A stretch of 19,872 bases of DNA. It comes from Sporichthyaceae bacterium (GTDB lineage: Bacteria > Actinomycetota > Actinomycetes > JACCUZ01). Every line of letters starts with the position of its first letter. Within the stretch, counting starts at the first letter, position 1. The stretch covers positions 1 to 19,872 of the forward strand of contig JACCUZ010000008.1 in NCBI GenBank assembly GCA_013698395.1, given 5' to 3'. The notes beneath the pieces are model-generated. The model was not told where the DNA came from and did not search any database. It saw only the letters and a program-made list of their open reading frames with translations. Below are positions 15,028-19,872 of this stretch, piece after piece. The position numbers and the translations under genes are program-made.

Positions 15028-15344
15028 CAGCTCGCCTGACGGCCAGCCCGGTCGTCGAGCACCACATCGGCAGCCGACGTGCCTGCGGAGTCTTCGCCCA
15101 AGGATCCGGCCTCCCGCTGCATCTCAACGGCCTTCGCCCACTCCCTCAGCGTCAGCAGATCGCGAGCGACCGGGCCGCGGGCCAACTGCGCGACAGCCCG
15201 TCGGGCGACCAGCAGCTTGTTGCCGTGCCGGCGCGCCGACAGCCGACCGGACCAGATCCAGCGGCGCACCGTCTCGGGCGAGCGGCCGACCAGGCGAGCC
15301 GTCTCTCGAACATCCACCATTTCTACACCGTCGAGGACCAGCAT
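15027..15344 (-). CDS. MerR-like helix-turn-helix antitoxin
   Basis: A 105-residue protein from ATG 15344. The N-terminal ~55 residues form a MerR/excisionase-type helix-turn-helix: MVDVRETARLVGRSPETVRR, then WIWSGRLSARRHGNKLLVAR. The C-terminal half (LTLREWAKAVEMQREAGSLG) would bind the PIN toxin encoded immediately downstream. HTH-MerR antitoxins paired with PIN toxins are common in actinobacteria. The gene probably represses its own promoter. An alternative start is the internal ATG at codon 9 (15320); the TAGTAT box 6 nt upstream of 15344 favours the longer form. Confidence 0.82.
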   Translation of the reverse strand: MLVLDGVEMVDVRETARLVGRSPETVRRWIWSGRLSARRHGNKLLVARRAVAQLARGPVARDLLTLREWAKAVEMQREAGSLGEDSAGTSAADVVLDDRAGRQAS

Positions 15345-15361
15345 GTTGTCATACTACTACA
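15344..15361 (-). promoter_or_regulatory. Putative promoter/operator of the MerR-VapC operon
   Basis: On the minus strand TAGTAT (15356-15351) stands 6 nt before ATG 15344, a leaderless arrangement. An imperfect inverted repeat, TGTTGT (15344-15349) and ACTACA (15356-15361) with one mismatch, brackets the box and could be the operator of the MerR-like antitoxin. Confidence 0.4.
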
Positions 15362-15384
15362 CCATTACTCAGGCACATCGCGAT

Positions 15385-15433
15385 GTCACGCCGGTTCATC
15401 TGCAGGAAGTGCCACGTCACGCCAGCTCATCCG
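15385..15433. repeat. Imperfect 18-bp direct repeat
   Basis: GTCACGCCGGTTCATCTG (15385-15402) recurs as GTCACGCCAGCTCATCCG (15416-15433), with 3 mismatches in 18 and 31 bp between starts. No coding role is evident. Confidence 0.4.
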
Positions 15434-15459
15434 TCGGACCGGGTACGTCGTGCGCACGC

Positions 15460-15477
15460 GGGGGGGCGGGGGGGCGG
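15460..15477 (+). other. G-rich tract with quadruplex potential
   Basis: Two runs of seven G separated by one C, then CGG. The runs can be read as four GGG tracts with single-base loops, the tightest form of the G-quadruplex consensus. Whether it folds is not known from sequence. Confidence 0.55.
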
Positions 15478-15528
15478 ACCAGGGCGACGTCCCCGTCACC
15501 CGAGCTGCTGGAGCAGTCGCCCCGGCAA

Positions 15529-15548
15529 TGACCACGTATACGTGGTCA
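15529..15548. repeat. Perfect 20-bp palindrome
   Basis: TGACCACGTATACGTGGTCA equals its own reverse complement over all 20 bases. It lies outside any intact gene, between the MerR-VapC promoter and the integrase remnant. Its TGACCA/TGGTCA ends also occur, in the opposite arrangement, upstream of relB of module 2. An operator or recombination site is possible. Confidence 0.6.
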
Positions 15549-15622
15549 AACCCTCGAGCTCGCGCGACGACCGAGGCGATCGGCCCTTACCCGAGACGCG
15601 TGACTCCCGCGCTGTGCACCGG

Positions 15623-15806
15623 CGGCTGCACGACTCTGCGGCACCTGCACGCGGACGGCGCTGCTGCTCGCCGGCGTCCCCGTGCACGTCGTGGCGGCAC
15701 GACTCGGCCACGCCGAACCGGCCATCACTTTGCGGGTATACGCCCACGTCCTGCGCGAGCCAGCGGCGTCGCCGATGTCTTCGCGGCCGCCGTGGCTTCG
15801 TGGTCG
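15623..15806 (+). pseudogene. Frameshifted C-terminal remnant of a tyrosine recombinase (phage-type integrase)
   Basis: Pieces in three frames join into a classic integrase C-terminus. RLHD (15623-15634) is followed after one extra base by LRHLHA, then after another extra base by TALLLAGVPVHVVAARLGHA and EPAITLRVYAHVLRE (to 15759). After a net 1-base loss it continues as ADVFAAAVASW from 15771. Family hallmarks are all recognisable: HxLRH, LGH, and the nucleophilic tyrosine in VYAHV (codon 15739-15741). The N-terminal and catalytic-arginine parts are absent. With about three frameshifts the gene is certainly non-functional. It marks a former integrative element, and its end lies 40 bp from the stop of relE module 2. 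Confidence 0.82.
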
Positions 15807-15845
15807 CCGAGTCGCGGTCGACTCCCGGGATCCGGCCCCGGTCCC

Positions 15846-16127
15846 TCAGGGGCGACGGCAGGAGTCGGCTCGGGACAAGATGGCGACGACGGTGACAGTG
15901 TGCCCCTCGTCGTCGATCCGGTAGAGGACTCGGTAGGTGCCACGTCGCGCGCTGTGCCGGTCCTCGAGCGGGGGCTCGAGGCGTTTGCCAACCCGCTGGG
16001 GGTTGTCCAGCAGCGGTCCCACGATGAACTCGTGTGCCGCGAAGGCCACGGAGTCGGGGAGCACCTCGGCCAGCTGCCGACGCGCGGTGGGGGAGATGAT
16101 CAGCCGGTAACGGGGCGTGGCCGTCAC
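15846..16127 (-). CDS. relE: RelE/ParE-superfamily toxin (module 2)
   Basis: A 93-residue protein, the same length as the RelE at 7998-8279 and clearly its paralogue. Shared segments include L-I/V-x-T/S-P-x-A, NPQRVGKRLEPPLEDRHSAR, and RRGTYRVLYRIDDEGHTVTV. The C-terminus is less basic (AILSRADSCRRP) than in module 1. A ribosome-dependent mRNA interferase is expected from the family. It overlaps the antitoxin by 4 bases (16124-16127). On the plus strand its 3' end faces the integrase remnant. Confidence 0.92.
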   Translation of the reverse strand: MTATPRYRLIISPTARRQLAEVLPDSVAFAAHEFIVGPLLDNPQRVGKRLEPPLEDRHSARRGTYRVLYRIDDEGHTVTVVAILSRADSCRRP

Positions 16128-16408
16128 CCCGATGACCCGCGGCGCCGCATCGCCTCGGCGAGCTGCTCTTCGGTCTCCCCCTCACCGCGGGCAAGCTCAG
16201 CGTCGGACTGCCCGAGCTGTCGGAGCGCGTCGGCGTCGGTCAGCACGGCGATGGTCTCCTCCAGCGCCTCCAGGTCGTCCACGGCCAACAACACAGCGGA
16301 CGGGCGGCCGTGCACCGTGACGGTCACTCGCTCGTGCTGGCTCGCTACGCGGCCCACCAGCTCGGACAGGTGGGACTTGACTTCAGCCAAGGGAAGGATG
16401 GATGACAT
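16124..16408 (-). CDS. relB: Phd/RelB-type antitoxin (module 2)
   Basis: A 94-residue protein from ATG 16408; a TTG at 16426 in the same frame would run through the operator and is unlikely. The DNA-binding fold (SSILPLAEVKSHLSELVGRV, then ERVTVTVHGRPSAVLLAVDD) and toxin-binding segment (LEALEETIAVLTDADALRQL) match the antitoxin at 8276-8542. An inverted repeat sits exactly at the start, consistent with autoregulation. It is coupled to the downstream RelE gene by a 4-base overlap. Confidence 0.9.
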   Translation of the reverse strand: MSSILPLAEVKSHLSELVGRVASQHERVTVTVHGRPSAVLLAVDDLEALEETIAVLTDADALRQLGQSDAELARGEGETEEQLAEAMRRRGSSG

Positions 16409-16425
16409 GGTCACAAGTATGACCA
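16408..16425 (-). promoter_or_regulatory. Putative relBE-2 operator and leaderless promoter
   Basis: TGGTCA (16408-16413) and TGACCA (16420-16425) form perfect 6-bp arms around a 6-bp spacer. On the minus strand CATACT is 7 nt before the ATG, the same layout as module 1, and both modules share TTGTGRCCATG at the start. Function is inferred from position. Confidence 0.5.
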
Positions 16426-16519
16426 AATATGAAAGAAATCAAGGGGCGAGCGCGTGCGCACAGCCAGCCCATGTCTGACCCGGCAGACAACCGCAACCCA
16501 GCCTCGGTGAGGGTGCGCC

Positions 16520-17371
16520 CTACTTCGTACCAACCCCGATGTTCAGCGGCGCGGTCAGCACCAGCGCGCCGTCGTCTCCTGAGCGCTCGCGGATCATGCC
16601 GTCGAGGACCCGGACGATGTCTTCGCGTTGCTGGTCGGTGAGATCGGCGATGAGCATGCCGGGGATCGGGTTGCTGCCGATGGTCCAGTCCCACAGCTGC
16701 TGACCGGTCCGCACGGTGACGCGCTCCTGGTTGGACGTGTCGACGGTGACGTCCGTCAGGCCGGCGTCGGTCAGCCGCTGCCGCAGGACGTCGGGGTCAG
16801 CGACCTGAAACTCGAGCATCGGTTCGTCAGGCGGTCCCTCGAACTCCGGGACCACCGCCTGCACCGCGCTGATGAAGAAGTGCAGCGCCTCGAACTCGCC
16901 GGGGTCCCCGTAGGCGATGAGGAGCACGCGTCCGCCCGGTTTGGTCACGCGCACCATCTCACGCAGCGCCTGCGCTTGATCAAGGACGAGCATGACGCCG
17001 AACTGCGAGCCGGTGACGTCGTAGCTGTCGTCTGGGACGTCGAGCGCATGGCAGTCCATCACACGGCCCTCGGCGTCGAGCCCTTCGGCAGTCACGCGTG
17101 CGTTGAAGTGCTCGATCATCTTCGGGGACCAGTCGGTCGCCAGTACCTTCGCGCCGAGCCGTGCGGCCGGAAGGCTCAAGCCGCCGGTCCCCGCGGCGAC
17201 GTCGAGGAACGTGTCGCCCGCCTGAAGCCTCGCCAGACGGAGTCCGGCCGTGGCCAGTTCGGACTCACCCGGTGCGACGTGCTCGTCGTACAGGGCCGCG
17301 ATCGCATCCCACGCTTCAACAGGCGCGGTGTGCTCGCCGTGCTGCGCTGTCTCCTGCTGCAGATCTGTCAT
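16520..17371 (-). CDS. Class I SAM-dependent methyltransferase
   Basis: A 283-residue protein; ATG 17371 has a good CAGGAG ribosome site upstream. Motif I is FLDVAAGTGGLSLPAA (55-70) for binding S-adenosylmethionine; D80 (VLATDWSPKMIEHFNA) is the acidic residue expected to bind the ribose; further motifs are HALDVPDDSYDV and VTKPGGRVLLIAYG. It belongs to the broad UbiE/Methyltransf_11-type group. The methyl acceptor cannot be deduced. It lies 124 bp downstream of the LuxR-type regulator on the same strand, so it may be controlled by or co-transcribed with that regulator. Confidence 0.9.
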   Translation of the reverse strand: MTDLQQETAQHGEHTAPVEAWDAIAALYDEHVAPGESELATAGLRLARLQAGDTFLDVAAGTGGLSLPAARLGAKVLATDWSPKMIEHFNARVTAEGLDAEGRVMDCHALDVPDDSYDVTGSQFGVMLVLDQAQALREMVRVTKPGGRVLLIAYGDPGEFEALHFFISAVQAVVPEFEGPPDEPMLEFQVADPDVLRQRLTDAGLTDVTVDTSNQERVTVRTGQQLWDWTIGSNPIPGMLIADLTDQQREDIVRVLDGMIRERSGDDGALVLTAPLNIGVGTK

Positions 17372-17495
17372 GTCCGGCTCCTGTCCTGAGACGTTCCAGA
17401 GGAGGAGAACGCTAGGCAGACGGGGACCAGACGGCTTCGGTCAAACGATCCAGGAGGGTGCCGGGAGGCGTGGGCAGTTCTGCGTACCTGGGCCG

Positions 17496-19130
17496 CTAGA
17501 TCAGGCGGTTCTCGTACGCGTAGGCGGTGGCCGCCGCACGGGACGGCACCCCGATCTTGGCGAAGGTGTTGCTGACGTGACGGGCGACCGTCTTCTCGGA
17601 CAGGCCGAGCTCCTTCGCGATCGCGCGGTTGGTCCTGCCGGAAGCGAGCAGGCGCAGCACCTGCACCTCGCGCGCGGTCAGGCCACCGGGTGCCTGACCG
17701 TACGGCCGTCTCAGGAGGACGTCGAGCCGCTCGATGTCCGGCCTGGCCCCCAGCTGCTCGAAGGCGTTCCGCGCGCCGTCGAGCTCCAACGCGCACGTCT
17801 CCGGATCGCCGAGTGCACCGCACGCGAGACCGATCAGGACCTGGACGCGTGCGGTCTCATAGGGGGCGTCCAGCTCGCGCCACGCCGATCCGGCGACGCG
17901 GAGCGTCCGCAGGGCCGATCGCGCGTCGCCCTCCGCGAGCAGTACCGCTCCCGCCGCCGAGGCGCCCACCGCGCGCAGGTAGGGCGCGTCCAGGAGCTCC
18001 GCGATCTGGGCGAGTTCGTCGGCGCCCGCGCGGGCCGACACCACATCCCCTGAGGCGATCGTGGTCTCGACGAAGGCGGGAAGAAGGCGAGACCGTGCGG
18101 GCGGATCCTGGGTCTCGTTCAGCGCGCGGCGCAGGACGCCGGTCGCGACGTCGATGCGTCCTTGCGCCAGCCGGAGCAGCGCCAGGCCCGGTTCGGGCCG
18201 ACGACCGGACCCGCTGGCCTTGCGGTAGCTCTCCTCGGCCCCGGTGAACTCGCCACGTAGTCGCTGCAGCTCGCCGAGCTGGTAATAGGCCGAACCGAGC
18301 GTGTCCCACGTGACCGGGCCGGACAGGAGGTCGCACGCCTGCCGGGCGGCCTCCATGGCGTCGGTCCATGCGCCTTCCAGCTGCATGAGCTCACATCGAT
18401 GGACCAGGCAGTTTCCCCGATAGGGGACAAGGTCGGGCTGGGAGTCGCACCAGCGAGTGAGCGCGGCAGTCCATTCCCTGGCCCGCCGCAGATCGAAGAG
18501 CTCCGAACAGCCGACGATCACCGTGCAATATGCGATTCCGGCGTACATCGGCGATACCTCGCCAGACGTGACCCCGACCATGACCTCATCCAGCAGGGCC
18601 ATGCCGGCGGGACCTTGGCCCTGCATGACCAGACACATGCCCTGGCCGAGGCGCGACATCGTCAGCAGGTCGGAGTCGTTGAAACGCTGGCCGACTGTGA
18701 CGCTCTCGGCGAAGGCGGGCTGCGCCCTCCCGGGGTCTCCACCCCACATCTGGGCGAAGGCGTTCCAGATGAGCAGCCACGCATGTTCTGCACAGTCATC
18801 GCAGCCTTCGAGGACGCGTCCACCGCGCGCGAACCATCCCATCGCGGGTGCGGTCTCGCCTCGGAACATCAGACCCGCTCCGATCAGAACGGCGTTCCGG
18901 GCGGCGCGCTGCGGATCGTTGCGCCGGACGGCTTCGGTGTGAGCGCGCGTCCACGCGAGCGTGGATTCCTCGTCAAGGCCGGACAAGTACGCGGCAAGCC
19001 CGAGCCTCTCGAGATCAGCCAGATCGAGCGGGGTCCCGGCATCAGCCGTCGCAAACTGCTTGTACGCGTCACCCCATGAGCGCTGGACGAAGGACGCTCG
19101 CGCCCGCTCGAGTACGTCGATCGCCGTCAC
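17496..19130 (-). CDS. LuxR-family transcriptional regulator with TPR-like N-terminal region
   Basis: A 544-residue protein from GTG 19130. The C-terminal ~63 residues (482-544) are a LuxR/GerE helix-turn-helix: GGLTAREVQVLRLLASGRTN, RAIAKELGLSEKTVARHVSN. Residues ~1-460 are helical, alanine- and leucine-rich, with repeated pairs typical of TPR arrays (for example AYYQLGELQRLRGEFTGAEE). Unlike large LuxR (LAL) regulators, no Walker A ATPase domain is present. The role would be DNA-binding control of nearby genes, with the TPR part sensing a protein or small molecule. The pairing with a methyltransferase is one I have seen in actinobacteria. The start codon is uncertain because no ribosome site is visible. 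Confidence 0.88.
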   Translation of the reverse strand: MTAIDVLERARASFVQRSWGDAYKQFATADAGTPLDLADLERLGLAAYLSGLDEESTLAWTRAHTEAVRRNDPQRAARNAVLIGAGLMFRGETAPAMGWFARGGRVLEGCDDCAEHAWLLIWNAFAQMWGGDPGRAQPAFAESVTVGQRFNDSDLLTMSRLGQGMCLVMQGQGPAGMALLDEVMVGVTSGEVSPMYAGIAYCTVIVGCSELFDLRRAREWTAALTRWCDSQPDLVPYRGNCLVHRCELMQLEGAWTDAMEAARQACDLLSGPVTWDTLGSAYYQLGELQRLRGEFTGAEESYRKASGSGRRPEPGLALLRLAQGRIDVATGVLRRALNETQDPPARSRLLPAFVETTIASGDVVSARAGADELAQIAELLDAPYLRAVGASAAGAVLLAEGDARSALRTLRVAGSAWRELDAPYETARVQVLIGLACGALGDPETCALELDGARNAFEQLGARPDIERLDVLLRRPYGQAPGGLTAREVQVLRLLASGRTNRAIAKELGLSEKTVARHVSNTFAKIGVPSRAAATAYAYENRLI

Positions 19131-19236
19131 CGGTCCAGTGTGGTGGCTGCCGCCGTGCCTGGGCGATCGTCTTCTCGAGCCGGCATGGCAACGGCGGGAC
19201 GCTTCCCCGCCCGCATGACGCTCTCCTGTCCCAGCC

Positions 19237-19872
19237 TTACGTGCGTTGTCGTCCGGTGACCAGGGTGAGCGTGGTGAGTCGGTAGCGGTGGTGCTGTCGG
19301 GGTCGCTGGTCGGGGTCGATCGATGCGGGCGGGATGAGTTGCGGGAGGCCGTTGGCGGCGAGGGTGATGGCCCAGCCCTGGCGGTGGACCATGCGGTGGT
19401 GGAAGCCGCACAGGAGGGCGGCGTTGGCCAGGTCGGTCGGTCCGCCGTCGGTCCAGTGCCAGGAGTGGTGCACGTGGCAGGCGGCGGGTGGCTGGTCGCA
19501 GCCGGGCGCTGCGCAGCCGCGGTCGCGGAGCGCGACGGCGCGGCGTTGGGCGAGGTTCCAGACCCGGGTGGTGCGTCCGAGGTCGAGGACCTGGGAGGGC
19601 CCGCCGAGCACGGCGGGGACGATGAGGGCGTCGCAGGCCAGCTGGCGCAGGGTGGCGGCGGAGACGGTGGCGCCGGTGTCGAGCCGGCCGGCGCCGGCCA
19701 GCCCGGCTCGCAGCTCTGCCAGCGTGGTGGTGATGGCGATCAGCGCGAGCGGCGAGATGGGGCGGCTCGGGTCCGTCGGCGCCGCGTCGACAGAGTCGTC
19801 GAGGTCGTCGGGGTCGTCGAGGTCGTCGTCGACCAGGTCGAGGCGGTCCTGCTGGGGTCGGTCGCTTTCGCC
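19237..19872 (-). CDS. DUF222/HNH endonuclease-signature protein, C-terminal part (5' end outside window)
   Basis: An open minus-strand frame from the right edge to TAA 19237, giving the last 211 residues. The visible part begins with an Asp-rich linker (RLDLVDDDLDDPDDLDDSVD) and a helical region (LALIAITTTLAELRAGLAGA). It then has the HNH nuclease domain: RDRGCAAPGCDQPPAACHVH, followed by HSWHWTDGGPTDLANAALLC and HHRMVHRQGW. The CxxPGC...CHVHH...N...C..HH layout is that of actinobacterial 13E12/DUF222-type HNH proteins, often present in many copies per genome and linked to repetitive elements. Nuclease activity is inferred from the motif. The short GTG start at 19611 is internal and is not the true start. 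Confidence 0.93.
   Translation of the reverse strand, partial: GESDRPQQDRLDLVDDDLDDPDDLDDSVDAAPTDPSRPISPLALIAITTTLAELRAGLAGAGRLDTGATVSAATLRQLACDALIVPAVLGGPSQVLDLGRTTRVWNLAQRRAVALRDRGCAAPGCDQPPAACHVHHSWHWTDGGPTDLANAALLCGFHHRMVHRQGWAITLAANGLPQLIPPASIDPDQRPRQHHRYRLTTLTLVTGRQRT

Larger units (their letters stand above)
15362..15622. other. Degenerate intergenic stretch without an intact gene
   Basis: No credible protein was found on either strand. The stretch contains an imperfect 18-bp direct repeat, a G-rich tract and a perfect 20-bp palindrome, listed separately. Frames through it are shadow-like and rich in Arg, Pro and Ser. It may be the eroded body of a mobile element, since an integrase remnant follows. 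Confidence 0.5.

Noticed and set aside
19796..19850. Repeated GTCGTCGAG units as a tandem repeat or CRISPR-like array
   Set aside because: They encode the Asp-rich linker of the HNH protein; the repetition follows from Asp and Leu codons, with no spacer pattern.
1..19872. tRNA, rRNA or CRISPR arrays
   Set aside because: No cloverleaf with CCA-end and T-loop consensus, no rRNA-like stretch and no regularly spaced repeats were seen by eye. A tRNA scan was not possible.

Overview
The window is high-GC DNA from an actinobacterium. Several genes point to the Nocardioidaceae or a close relative: a DUF222/HNH endonuclease at the right edge, a mycobacterial-type DinB2 polymerase, an Lsr2-type DNA-binding domain, heavy GTG start use, and many candidate leaderless promoters (a TAnnnT-like -10 box 6-7 nt before the start codon). 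Lineage is inferred from gene content only. No rRNA, tRNA or CRISPR array was seen.

Layout. 1-222: start of an unrecognised minus-strand gene that runs off the window. 393-1805: secreted protein of unknown function. 1922-2556: VapBC toxin-antitoxin pair. 2669-2926: decayed C-terminal remnant of a HEPN-like protein. 3009-3974: ERCC4 nuclease fused to an Lsr2-type DNA-binding tail. 4025-4521: YefM-YoeB pair. 8542 down to 4539 (minus): one co-directional run of RelB-like antitoxin, RelE-like toxin, DinB2 polymerase, a TY-Chap/YbjN-like chaperone and an ADP-ribosylglycohydrolase/phosphatase fusion. 8639-11926: SWIM-SNF2 helicase, whose 3' end overlaps a convergent P-loop ATPase (13049-11907). 13160-14566: serine beta-lactamase-like hydrolase. 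15344-14611 (minus): MerR-type antitoxin and PIN toxin. 15361-15845: a degenerate stretch with a G-rich tract, a perfect 20-bp palindrome and a frameshifted tyrosine-recombinase C-terminus. 16408-15846 (minus): second RelBE pair, paralogous to the first. 17371-16520 and 19130-17496 (minus): methyltransferase and a TPR-LuxR regulator. 19872-19237 (minus): HNH endonuclease, 5'-truncated by the window.

How it fits together. The region is accessory in character. It has five intact type II toxin-antitoxin modules in about 14.5 kb, a sixth decayed relative, an integrase relic, and DNA-transaction enzymes (ERCC4-Lsr2, DinB2, SNF2). The most interesting points are the ERCC4-Lsr2 fusion, the DinB2 protein with leucine at the steric-gate position directly downstream of a RelBE module, the ADP-ribosylglycohydrolase-phosphatase fusion coupled to a chaperone-like gene, and a near-identical start-proximal motif in the two RelBE modules. 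I did not find a clearly new multi-gene defence system.
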